A stretch of DNA of 64,000 nt from Prolixibacteraceae bacterium. Lineage in GTDB: Bacteria; Bacteroidota; Bacteroidia; Bacteroidales; Prolixibacteraceae. The stretch covers positions 1-64,000 of the forward strand of contig JAONJW010000005.1 in the NCBI GenBank assembly GCA_028377305.1, read 5' to 3'. The position numbers were made by a program, and so were the translations under genes. This document shows positions 51,485-60,015 of this stretch, one piece after another. Within the stretch, counting starts at the first letter, position 1; every line of letters begins with the position of its first letter. The notes beneath the pieces were generated by a model, which did no database searches, was not told where the DNA came from, and saw only the letters and a program-made list of their open reading frames with translations.

Positions 51485-53668
51485 ATGCAACCAGATACAA
51501 CGGTAACCATCAATAAAGAGTTAGAATATGCCAAGGACTTTGTTTCAAAGTCTTCTTGGCATATATTTCTTACCGGTAAGGCAGGGACAGGGAAAACAAC
51601 TTTCCTTAGATCTTTACCAAAGATCACAAAGAAAAAAACAATTGTGGTGGCACCTACTGGTATCGCAGCTATTAATGCAGGTGGACAAACCATTCATTCC
51701 ATTTTCCAGATTCCTTTTGGACCTCTATTGACAAAAAAAGCTGGGGCCTTAAAGAGTAGTCTTACTGATCAAAAGATTCGTAAGAATAAGATCAAATTAT
51801 TCCAAGCCATGGAGCTTTTAGTGATTGATGAGATCAGTATGGTTAGAGCCGATCTATTAGATGCCATCGACGAAATTTTACGAAAGTATCGTAAAAGTAC
51901 AAAGCCATTTGGGGGTGTTCAACTTCTATTGATTGGAGATATTCAGCAGCTACCTCCGGTGATTACCAACGAAGACTGGGGAATATTAAAGAATTTCTAT
52001 CCATCACTATTCTTTTTTAATAGTCACGCTTTCCGAAACTGTCGTTATATCCGTATTGAGCTAAAGAAGATATACCGCCAAGATGACCCTGTCTTTATCC
52101 AGATACTAAATGAAGTAAGAGATGGTTTCTTATCAGGTAATTCCAAAGTACTGCTAAACCAGCGGTATATGCCTGAATTTAACCCTGATAAAGAGCAAGG
52201 CTATATTAGATTGTCCACACATAATGCATCCGTAAAAGCAATTAATGATAAAAAGCTAGAGGAGATAAAGACAAAACTTTTTGTTTATAAAGCAGATATT
52301 GATGGAGAGTTCCCAAAACAAAACTATCCAACGGAACTATCCCTAGAACTAAAAGTTGGAGCACAGGTTATGTTTATTCGTAACGATAGTACGCCAGAGA
52401 AACGATTCTATAATGGGAAAATTGGAGAGATTACTTTCTTAAATGACAAGAAAGTTCATGTTCTATGTGAAGATCTAGAGGAGACTATTATTGTTCCAAA
52501 AGAGCAGTGGGAAGAGGTAAAGTATGGATTAAACAAAGAGACGGGTGCATTAGAAACAAAGATTGTTGGAGTGTTTACTCAATTCCCATTGAAACTTGCT
52601 TGGGCTATCACTATCCATAAGAGTCAAGGTTTAACCTTTTCACGTGCAATTATAGATACCAATAGGGCTTTTGATCATGGGCAAACCTATGTTGCCTTGA
52701 GTAGATGTCGTTCCCTTGAAGGGTTAGTATTAACCCAGCCATTTAATGAACATGCTGTCATTTGCGATGAAACCGTTCGGCTATTTCATAAGATATCGTC
52801 TGATGTAGAACCCGATGATGATCTTTTAGATACTGCACATAAAGAGTATCAAATATCTCTTTTGTGTGATATCTTTGGAACCGAACTGCTTAAGCAGCTT
52901 GTCTCTTCTGTTAGCCATCAACTTCAGTCTCAATCTCGATGGGAAGGTTCTCTTTATGATGTTATGGAGAGTATTTTTATGGAGATTTTAGAGCCTTTAG
53001 AAGCGGTGACTAGTCGATATGTAAATCAGTTGAGTGTCATGATATTTGCAAATAAAAAGGAAGATCTTGCAAAAAGACTTCAAGAGGGAGCAAGATATTA
53101 TCAAAACCATCTGATAGATAAGTTTACAGACAAAATTTCCAATGCTATTTTCGAATCGGATAATACTGAACTGCGAGTCGAATGGGGAGAGCTGAACGAA
53201 GCATTTTATCGTGTTATTGAAGCTAAGAAGAGATGTTTTCAAGCACTAGGTAATCTTACTCCTGTAGCCAATCTAAAAGAGTTGATTGCAAAAACAGAAG
53301 GACGACTGATTGTTAAGCCTGTTCGTTTTCAACTAAAAGGGGTCGTATCTTCTAACCCTAAGTTATTCACCCTACTTAAACTGTGGCGTGAAGAGACCGC
53401 ACAAACTCACGATTGTTCTGAGAGTGCCGTACTTCATTTCAATATGATGAAACATATTGCCGACCACGTTCCAGTTACCATGAGTCAGCTAAAAACACTT
53501 CCCGGTTTAGGAGTTGCTACTTTAGATAAATATGGTCGTGACCTGTTGAATATTTGCAGGAGATGGAAAGAAGACGAGAAGAAAGAAGATAACACACTAA
53601 AGCAGATCAATGATAACTTTGGTCTAAAGATAACCAAAGAGACCTTCGATCGTTTCAAAGATCTATAA
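51485..53668 (+). CDS. PIF1/RecD-like SF1 helicase with C-terminal HRDC-like domain
   Basis: A 727-residue superfamily-1B helicase. Walker A is GKAGTGKTTF (~31), motif Ia VVAPTGIAAINAGG, motif II DEISMVRADL, motif III GDIQQLPPV, and motif V/VI AITIHKSQGLTFSRA and YVALSRCRSLEG. The C-terminal ~110 residues carry an HRDC-like domain (MTMSQLKTLPGLG-type stretch, VTMSQLKTLPGLGVATLDKY) that can bind DNA. PIF1-type enzymes unwind G-quadruplexes and forked DNA. Its position 30 bp after uvrA suggests a repair-linked use. Confidence 0.92.
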   Translation: MQPDTTVTINKELEYAKDFVSKSSWHIFLTGKAGTGKTTFLRSLPKITKKKTIVVAPTGIAAINAGGQTIHSIFQIPFGPLLTKKAGALKSSLTDQKIRKNKIKLFQAMELLVIDEISMVRADLLDAIDEILRKYRKSTKPFGGVQLLLIGDIQQLPPVITNEDWGILKNFYPSLFFFNSHAFRNCRYIRIELKKIYRQDDPVFIQILNEVRDGFLSGNSKVLLNQRYMPEFNPDKEQGYIRLSTHNASVKAINDKKLEEIKTKLFVYKADIDGEFPKQNYPTELSLELKVGAQVMFIRNDSTPEKRFYNGKIGEITFLNDKKVHVLCEDLEETIIVPKEQWEEVKYGLNKETGALETKIVGVFTQFPLKLAWAITIHKSQGLTFSRAIIDTNRAFDHGQTYVALSRCRSLEGLVLTQPFNEHAVICDETVRLFHKISSDVEPDDDLLDTAHKEYQISLLCDIFGTELLKQLVSSVSHQLQSQSRWEGSLYDVMESIFMEILEPLEAVTSRYVNQLSVMIFANKKEDLAKRLQEGARYYQNHLIDKFTDKISNAIFESDNTELRVEWGELNEAFYRVIEAKKRCFQALGNLTPVANLKELIAKTEGRLIVKPVRFQLKGVVSSNPKLFTLLKLWREETAQTHDCSESAVLHFNMMKHIADHVPVTMSQLKTLPGLGVATLDKYGRDLLNICRRWKEDEKKEDNTLKQINDNFGLKITKETFDRFKDL

Positions 53669-53672
53669 AGGC

Positions 53673-54020
53673 TTATTTGATATTTGTGATCCGATCAAAT
53701 TGATTTGGATTGATAATGCCTTTCTCCATAAAAAATTGATTAAACTCCACAAATGAGCCGTTAAAATAATCATTTACAATTCGCATCCCTATAAATTCCA
53801 TATACTCTTCCCTACTCACAATTGGGAAATATTGATGGGAACGACCAAAAGCCCTATAACTCACAAATCCTTTGCGTTCCAAAATTCTGACAATAGTTGA
53901 AACAGTATTATAAGCTGGTTGGGGCATTTCATACATCTCCACCAACTGTTTTACAAATGCTTTATCCATATCCCATAGATATAGCATCACCTGCTCTTCT
54001 GCTCTTGTTAACTCTTTCAT
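53673..54020 (-). CDS. BlaI/MecI/CopY-family transcriptional repressor
   Basis: A 115-residue winged-helix regulator starting MKELTRAEEQVMLYLWDMD, with NTVSTIVRILERKGFVSY as recognition helix and wing and the dimerising C-terminus after it. An upstream in-frame ATG (54083) would add 21 residues and lies within the terminator of the preceding gene, so 54020 is chosen. The usual partner, a BlaR1-like M56 metallopeptidase, is not next to it here: the neighbours are a sugar symporter and a helicase. The target is therefore unclear. Confidence 0.92.
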   Translation of the reverse strand: MKELTRAEEQVMLYLWDMDKAFVKQLVEMYEMPQPAYNTVSTIVRILERKGFVSYRAFGRSHQYFPIVSREEYMEFIGMRIVNDYFNGSFVEFNQFFMEKGIINPNQFDRITNIK

Positions 54021-54039
54021 ATTTGATTGTTTTATAACA

Positions 54040-54076
54040 AAAAGAGAGAAACCCATCAGTGGATTTCTCTCTTTTT
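54040..54076 (-). terminator. Terminator between the sugar symporter and the BlaI-like gene
   Basis: AAAAAGAGAGAAA and TTTCTCTCTTTTT form a 13-bp stem around a 12-base loop with T run on the minus strand, ending the symporter message. Confidence 0.85.
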
Positions 54077-54100
54077 GATTCACTGAATAACTCTCAATGA

Positions 54101-55387
54101 TTATGCGTTATTTGGCTTATAACCTACCATTGCATACCATAGGATATATAGTTCACAAAGGATTACAATAACCCAAGTCATATCCCATCCACCAAGAACA
54201 TCTGCGAAGATACCTTGCATCCATGGAAGCACAGCACCACCAGCAACACCGATCATCAATGCTCCTGATCCTTTTGATGTATATTTACCTAGTTTGTCTA
54301 CAGCCAATGCGAAAATTGCTCCCCACATGATAGAGTGAACAAGACCTACTCCAACCAGTAACCATGGGTTTTTTAATACCATACTCAATACGATAAGAGT
54401 AGTTGCAACAATCGATGCTACTGCAAGTTGTACTTGACCAGAGATTTTAGCTAGGAATGATCCACATAGACGTCCTACCAACATTCCGAACCAGTAAAGA
54501 GAAGCCATCAATGCACCCTCTTTCATTACTTTTCCTAGGAAAGAAACGTCTCCAGTGAAACCACTATTTTCAGCGAAAAGAGTGATGTTTGCACCAATAC
54601 AAACCTCAGCACCTACGTAGACAAAAATACCAATCACACCATACTTAAGGTGTTTGAAAGTCCAAACGCTTTTCCCATCATCTACAGAGTCCTGTTCTGA
54701 CCCTTTAGAAGCGATATTTGGAAGGTGAAGCTTGCTTACAGTCAATGCAACCAATGCTACCGTTGCCATCAGTACAGCAAATGGTACATATAGTTGGTCT
54801 ACGGTAGGGTTTGCTGTTCCTGCAAATACGATACCTGATACAAAGAATGGGGCTAGTGTCGTTCCGATTGAGTTCGATGCACCTCCAATGTTGATACGTG
54901 TTACAGAAGAAGTACCGTTCACGTCACAATTTACCAAATAAGGGTTAATTACAACTTGAAGAACTGCCAATGCACATCCTAGAAAGAATGAACCAATAAA
55001 GAAAATGATAAATGCATATGGAAGTGTCTCTCCTGCTCCAATAGACATAGTTCCTAAGAAACCATTTGAGAAAGCTGAAATCTCGAAAATACCTAATGCA
55101 AGAACCAACATTACCAATCCACGAATCAGTGTTGATTTGTATCCAAAGTTATCTACCCAACGAGACGAGATATTACCCATTACTGGATACCCCATAAAGA
55201 AGGCAAAAGTGATAAATGTGGTTAGTGTATTTTTTAGTGCTCCAACATTTGAAAGAAATGCACCCTTTAATGGAGCTTGGAACTGTTGGTTAACAACAGT
55301 TAGGAAACCTACAATGAAAAACAATGAAACCATAATAAGGAATGGCCCCATGTAGTTCGGCTTTTGTGTGTTTGAACTCGATGTCAT
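54101..55387 (-). CDS. FucP-type (FHS family) sugar:H+ symporter
   Basis: A 428-residue MFS transporter of the fucose/galactose/glucose:H+ symporter family. It starts with LIMVSLFFIVGFLTVVNQQF and the FFMGYPVMGNISSRWVDNFG loop, then the paired ANITLFAENSG segment and twelve membrane helices. The conserved N-terminal acidic proton-coupling region of FucP is not obvious by eye. The sugar is not known; no kinase or isomerase gene sits next to it. A 300-bp gap lies upstream, shared with recD2. Confidence 0.9.
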   Translation of the reverse strand: MTSSSNTQKPNYMGPFLIMVSLFFIVGFLTVVNQQFQAPLKGAFLSNVGALKNTLTTFITFAFFMGYPVMGNISSRWVDNFGYKSTLIRGLVMLVLALGIFEISAFSNGFLGTMSIGAGETLPYAFIIFFIGSFFLGCALAVLQVVINPYLVNCDVNGTSSVTRINIGGASNSIGTTLAPFFVSGIVFAGTANPTVDQLYVPFAVLMATVALVALTVSKLHLPNIASKGSEQDSVDDGKSVWTFKHLKYGVIGIFVYVGAEVCIGANITLFAENSGFTGDVSFLGKVMKEGALMASLYWFGMLVGRLCGSFLAKISGQVQLAVASIVATTLIVLSMVLKNPWLLVGVGLVHSIMWGAIFALAVDKLGKYTSKGSGALMIGVAGGAVLPWMQGIFADVLGGWDMTWVIVILCELYILWYAMVGYKPNNA

Positions 55388-55689
55388 GATTTTGTTTTAT
55401 ATTTACTTTATGCGTTATACTTTTCTTGAGTTTGGGGTTAATGAAGTTTTATTTCAGTTAGCCTATCCCAAAAATATTATAATAATTTAGTTTGTTTTCA
55501 ACGAAGCAATGATAAATGTCTTAAATGTTAACTGTAGGTCTCTTGGGTGTTGATATACAGCGTGTTCTGTTGGCATGTTTTATAATAGGTTGTTTTCATT
55601 TGTTTTTGTGTTTTATTTATATAAAGCATCGTTTTGACATTGGATTTATTAACTGTAATTTTACTACACTTAAATCCTATATCAATATT
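55388..55689. other. Divergent region between the symporter and recD2
   Basis: About 300 bp. An ATG at 55525 is in frame with recD2 but its 55 codons have no helicase similarity. Promoters for both genes should lie here; none is clear. Confidence 0.4.
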
Positions 55690-58122
55690 ATGTTTGAAGA
55701 GCAGCTAGAAGGCGTTGTGGAGCGAATTACATATCGAAACGAAGAGAACGGTTGGACGGTTTTAAAAGTCAAACCATCAGGATCACACCGCACCATATCG
55801 GTAGTGATGTACGGTGAGGACATTTTTGTCGGTAAGACGCTCGAATTCTTCGGTAAATGGATTCAACACAAATCCTATGGTAGACAGTTTGAAGCCAAAA
55901 GAGCGGTTGAGAAAGAGCCCGAGTCACTGGAAGCCCTTCAAAAGTATTTAGGATCGGGTCTTATAACAGGAGTAGGGCCTGCTATGGCACGTAAGATTGT
56001 GCAGTGTTTTGGAAAACAGACCCTTGAGATCTTCGAGAACGACATAGAACAACTCCTAGAAGTCCCAGGGATCTCTAAAAGTAAGTTGTCTAAAATCAAA
56101 AAAACATGGGAAACCCACAGTGCTACCCGTACGATGGTGCAATTTCTTCAGAAGAATGATATTCCGATAAGCTATGCAACCAAATTGATGGATCGTTATG
56201 GTGCTTCTGCTCCAAAAGTGGTAGAAGAAAACCCATACCGTCTCATCGAAGAAGTGCATGGGATCGGTTTTGCGCGTGCCGATGCTATCGCTCTAGCAAC
56301 CGGCATAGAACCGCAAAGTCCGCAGCGTATAAGAGCAATGATTAGGTATATTCTATCTCGTTCAAAGGAGGATGGGAACTGCTATCTTCTATATCATCAT
56401 GTGGAGGAGAAGCTGAAGCGTTTGGATGAGCGTGTATCGACAAAGGAGCTTGCAGAGGTTCTTCTGTCACTACAAAAGGAGGGAAGCATAAAGTCTCGTG
56501 ACATCGATGGAGAGAGGGCTTACTACGATAACCTGCTGTATGAAGCGGAGAATATCGTGGGGGATAAAATCCATACTTTGATTGGTGAAGATTATTCTCC
56601 GTCTATCTCAAGACAGGTGATCTCATTTGAGAAGCTTGAAAAGAGTGAGGCATTCCCTCTATCAGATGAACAGCGAAGTGCGATTGCCAATATTGTAACT
56701 TGTCCAATATCCATACTAACAGGAGGTCCTGGATGTGGAAAGACAACCACATTAAAGCTATTGGTCAAACTACTTCAACAACGTCAATTAAAGGTGATGC
56801 TTGCAGCCCCTACAGGACGAGCAGCTCAACGAATGGGAGATGTGATTGGAGTGGAAGCCAAAACTATTCATCGACTACTGTCTTATAATGCGATTACCAA
56901 CTCGTTTAGGTTTAATGAAAACGATCCATTGGATGTCGACTTCCTTATCATTGATGAAACTTCTATGTTAGACATTCAGCTATCTTCCCATCTAATGAAT
57001 GCTATTGGTGAAGACACTCAGGTGTTGTTCATCGGAGATGTGGATCAGCTTCCGTCTGTAGGTGCTGGGAATGTGCTTCATGATATGATCGAAAGCGATA
57101 AAGTCCCCGTCTTTAGACTATCTTCAGTATTTCGCCAAGCTGCATCAAGTGCCATAATACGTTATGCCCATCAACTAAATGACGGAAAACTGCCCGAGAT
57201 CCGTACTCCTTTTAGAGAGCCTCATCTTTGGAAACAGCAGGAGGATTGTATGTTCATCGATAGTGAAGTCGCCACCCAAGAACAGTCCGATTTTATTCGA
57301 AGGGTACGTAAGTATTTTGCCTATCAGATGCAAGAAGAGAATCATAGTGCGAACCCTATGGATTACGATGGTTACACTTGGGACGGGTTTGAAGTACCCG
57401 AAAAATTTAAACAGTCCAACCTAACAAGTGTGGCGCTAAGTGATTCTGAGAATCAGGGTCTTCGACACATATTGAAAAGAATATCTCCTTACTCATCCAT
57501 TCACTATGGTTTAAATGCAGTAGATATGATTCTACGTTTGTATTGCACTACCATAGAACAATATTATGGGAAAGGAATGGAAGTCCAATTGCTAACCCCT
57601 ATGACCAAAGGAATATTGGGAACGGAGAATCTGAACCAATGTATCCAACAAGAGGTAAATCCTTCTAAAGGCGAACATGAGATAGAGATGAAAGTAGGGA
57701 AATATATTTTAAGAGAAGGTGATAGAGTGATCCAAAAGCGTAACAACTACAACCTCGAAGTCTTTAATGGGGATATTGGACACATCAGTACTATTGAGCC
57801 ACGAAAGAAAAAGATAGGAGTGCTTTTTAAAGATAAAAGTGGAGAGAAAGAGGTGGTCTATAGTGCTGATGATTTAGTGGATCTAGATCTTGCATATGCC
57901 ATCACCATACATAAGTCTCAAGGGAGTGAATTTGACGCTGTGATTATACCATTGGCATACCAACATTTTACCATGTTAACACGGAACCTTGTTTATACTG
58001 GAATGACCAGAGGGAAAAAATTGGTTGTGTTTGTTGGTAACAGAGGGGCGTTACGTCGAGCTGTAAGTAACACCAAGCAAGTAGATCGACTAACCCATCT
58101 ATCTAAGTTAATACAGCAATAG
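55690..58122 (+). CDS. recD2: RecD2-type ATP-dependent DNA helicase
   Basis: An 810-residue SF1B helicase of the RecD2 (RecD-like, RecBC-independent) group. The start MFEEQLEGVVERITYRNEEN and the OB-like N-terminus with tandem helix-hairpin-helix motifs (LITGVGPAMARKIVQCFG, LEVPGISKSKLSKI) are typical. Helicase motifs follow: GGPGCGKTTTLK (Walker A), APTGRAAQRMG, IIDETSMLD (motif II), GDVDQLPSVGAG, and AITIHKSQGSEFDAVI with YTGMTRGKKL. RecD2 acts in DNA repair and replication-fork upkeep. The acidic insert RMQEENHSANPMDYDGYTWD-like region (~545) looks lineage-specific. Confidence 0.94.
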   Translation: MFEEQLEGVVERITYRNEENGWTVLKVKPSGSHRTISVVMYGEDIFVGKTLEFFGKWIQHKSYGRQFEAKRAVEKEPESLEALQKYLGSGLITGVGPAMARKIVQCFGKQTLEIFENDIEQLLEVPGISKSKLSKIKKTWETHSATRTMVQFLQKNDIPISYATKLMDRYGASAPKVVEENPYRLIEEVHGIGFARADAIALATGIEPQSPQRIRAMIRYILSRSKEDGNCYLLYHHVEEKLKRLDERVSTKELAEVLLSLQKEGSIKSRDIDGERAYYDNLLYEAENIVGDKIHTLIGEDYSPSISRQVISFEKLEKSEAFPLSDEQRSAIANIVTCPISILTGGPGCGKTTTLKLLVKLLQQRQLKVMLAAPTGRAAQRMGDVIGVEAKTIHRLLSYNAITNSFRFNENDPLDVDFLIIDETSMLDIQLSSHLMNAIGEDTQVLFIGDVDQLPSVGAGNVLHDMIESDKVPVFRLSSVFRQAASSAIIRYAHQLNDGKLPEIRTPFREPHLWKQQEDCMFIDSEVATQEQSDFIRRVRKYFAYQMQEENHSANPMDYDGYTWDGFEVPEKFKQSNLTSVALSDSENQGLRHILKRISPYSSIHYGLNAVDMILRLYCTTIEQYYGKGMEVQLLTPMTKGILGTENLNQCIQQEVNPSKGEHEIEMKVGKYILREGDRVIQKRNNYNLEVFNGDIGHISTIEPRKKKIGVLFKDKSGEKEVVYSADDLVDLDLAYAITIHKSQGSEFDAVIIPLAYQHFTMLTRNLVYTGMTRGKKLVVFVGNRGALRRAVSNTKQVDRLTHLSKLIQQ

Positions 58123-58140
58123 TCTCGAGAGTATATGACA

Positions 58141-58178
58141 AAAAAATAGGGCAACCCAAATGAATGTGTGTGCCCTAT
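58141..58178. terminator. Terminator between recD2 and the converging membrane-protein gene
   Basis: ATAGGGCA and TGCCCTAT form an 8-bp stem around a 17-base loop, with a seven-base T run on the minus strand. It serves mainly the minus-strand gene. Confidence 0.7.
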
Positions 58179-58243
58179 CGTGAATCGATCGATCTAGTGT
58201 TGTGTTGTTGCGAATAGATAAATAACTGTCAGAAGTTATTTAA

Positions 58244-58906
58244 TTAGAACGATTGATTTTTTCTTTGTTCTGTATGTAGTTTTCGAGCCAATACTTGCTC
58301 TCTTTCTAATGCACGTTTTCTATGAATTTCAAACTCTTCTTGCGTATCATTTAACTTCTCTTGTGTTCTGTTGGTTAATATATGAGCACGCTTGAATAGA
58401 AGGAAGCAGATGATAGATAAGATAATCAAAACAACGATGATACTCCAAAGAATAGTTTGATAAGTAGATTTTTCTACTAATATTCCAAGGATACTCAAGC
58501 TGTCTTTCTCATTGGTTACCGATTCAAGATTTTGCTTGGTCTGTGTCAAATCATTATTTAAGTTTTCAACTTCAGACTTTAACTTGATAGTTTCTGCATT
58601 TGCTTCTTGCCATAGAGAAGTTTTTGCATTTAATGAATCTTTTATGTTTTTACGAAGACCTTGATACCAAGTGATTTTAACCACTTTGTATTCTTGATAC
58701 TTTGTAGATCTATTATATATCAAATCAAACTGTTCGTCAATAGTTTTATCCTTTAAGGTAAACTTTGGACGAGGTTTCTTCACCACTCTTTTTGCTTGAG
58801 TTGTTGACGTATTAGTGGTCGTGGTCGCAGTTGTGTTATCTTGTGCAAACAAAGTAGAAGACACAAACAGAGCTATTAACAACATGCATGATCTTAATAA
58901 TCGCAT
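58244..58906 (-). CDS. Exported coiled-coil protein with one membrane anchor
   Basis: A 220-residue protein: signal peptide (to about residue 22, TLFAQ), a Thr/Ala-rich linker, a basic block (KRVVKKPRPKF), a coiled coil (~95-135), a membrane helix (ILWSIIVVLIILSIICFLLF, ~150-170) and a cytoplasmic charged helix. Proteins of this kind in Bacteroidota are often named tRNA methyltransferase by database error; nothing here looks like an enzyme. A structural or scaffold role in the envelope is plausible but unproven. The TauE gene lies 92 bp upstream on the same strand. Confidence 0.8.
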   Translation of the reverse strand: MRLLRSCMLLIALFVSSTLFAQDNTTATTTTNTSTTQAKRVVKKPRPKFTLKDKTIDEQFDLIYNRSTKYQEYKVVKITWYQGLRKNIKDSLNAKTSLWQEANAETIKLKSEVENLNNDLTQTKQNLESVTNEKDSLSILGILVEKSTYQTILWSIIVVLIILSIICFLLFKRAHILTNRTQEKLNDTQEEFEIHRKRALEREQVLARKLHTEQRKNQSF

Positions 58907-58998
58907 TCCTATATATCTTTTTATTAATAATTCACCTAATATTGAGATGTTTTTTTGTGGTAAAGGTGAGGATGAGCCACAAATATAGTAAAAAAGGA

Positions 58999-59784
58999 TT
59001 AGTTGTAAAACATATTCAAAAGAACCATAACAATTCCAAGAAGGGCATAGATTCCTCCCATAAAATAGGATAACGCTTTTTCATTTAAATTACTCATCTT
59101 CTTTGCACTAATAGTTCCCACTACTGTTGCTACAACAGCAACTATAATGCCATCTCGGAAATTAACATTCCCATAATATAGGTGTCCTGCAACGCCCGCA
59201 CTTGCAGTTAGGGCCATCATAAGAATAGAGGTGCCTAACGCATCGTGTAGTGAGAAACCATAAATAAGTATCAGAATTAATAGTAGGTTCGTTCCGCCGC
59301 CTGCTCCCATAAATCCGGTCATAAATCCACTAGCACCAGCTAGGACAAAGCAGATAGTTGATTTGGCCATCGGATGTCTAAGATAACATGGTAGAGATGA
59401 TGAATTTCTGCCATCGATCTTCTGTTTTGCTCCAGTTCGAAAAATAATGATAGCCAATACGATCATAAAACCCCCGAACGATGACCCAAGTCCGCGCTCT
59501 GGTACCATATCAGAAAAATATGATCCAATAGGAGCCATAAGAACGGTTCCTAGTAATACAGCAAGACACTCTTTGAGTTTGATATGTCCCCTCTTAGAAT
59601 AGGTTAAAGAGATGAAAAGAGGTGCGACAACATCTACAACTAAGCTCGTACCAATAGCTTGATGGATGGAGAAATTCAACAATATGCTTAATAGAGGAAC
59701 CACTACCATTACACTAGAGGCTCCAGTGATACCTGTTACGATTCCAGCAATTGTTCCAATAAGGATGAGTAGTAGTTGGTCCAT
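58999..59784 (-). CDS. TauE/SafE-family sulfite exporter
   Basis: A 261-residue membrane protein with about eight helices in two halves. The family repeats are visible: GTIAGIVTGITGASSVMVVVP in the first half and GFMTGFMGAGGGTNLLLILIL in the second. Members export sulfite, sulfoacetate or other organosulfur anions, or work as general anion carriers; substrate unknown here. It diverges from the CLC gene and has a palindromic promoter-like element just upstream. Confidence 0.92.
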   Translation of the reverse strand: MDQLLLILIGTIAGIVTGITGASSVMVVVPLLSILLNFSIHQAIGTSLVVDVVAPLFISLTYSKRGHIKLKECLAVLLGTVLMAPIGSYFSDMVPERGLGSSFGGFMIVLAIIIFRTGAKQKIDGRNSSSLPCYLRHPMAKSTICFVLAGASGFMTGFMGAGGGTNLLLILILIYGFSLHDALGTSILMMALTASAGVAGHLYYGNVNFRDGIIVAVVATVVGTISAKKMSNLNEKALSYFMGGIYALLGIVMVLLNMFYN

Positions 59785-59804
59785 AAATTAAAATTGTCTG
59801 TTTC

Positions 59805-59826
59805 TATATTTGTGCTCACAAATATA
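59805..59826. promoter_or_regulatory. Palindrome with a -7 element facing both ways upstream of tauE
   Basis: TATATTTGTG (59805-59814), a CT spacer and CACAAATATA (59817-59826) are perfect reverse complements. Each arm contains TATATTTG, the Bacteroidota -7 consensus, so it offers one such element on each strand. The minus-strand copy is 35 bp upstream of the tauE start. Confidence 0.6.
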
Positions 59827-59942
59827 AAATATTATTATGGATTCGACTACGAGCAGCCGTGCATTATAATGAAGATAGAGTAGAATTCGCATACTAGGGT
59901 GAATTTAATACCTTTTTTATTACTCGTTTCTAATTTTGACAC

Positions 59943-59950
59943 TATTTTTG
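59943..59950 (+). promoter_or_regulatory. TAnnTTTG promoter element of the CLC gene
   Basis: TATTTTTG followed by T lies 65 bp before the CLC ATG. No fluoride-riboswitch (crcB) pattern could be made out in the leader. Confidence 0.55.
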
Positions 59951-60015
59951 TAGTTAGTAAAAAAAGAGTCTCTATTGATTAGATCTCTTTAATCTGTTAA
60001 TTGTAATAATGAGCT

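Noticed and set aside
55525-55689. N-terminal extension of RecD2 with a hydrophobic stretch
   Set aside because: RecD2 proteins start at the MFEEQLEGVVERI region; the extension reads like intergenic AT-rich sequence.
59827-60015. Fluoride (crcB) riboswitch ahead of the CLC gene
   Set aside because: I could not find the conserved crcB core in the leader.
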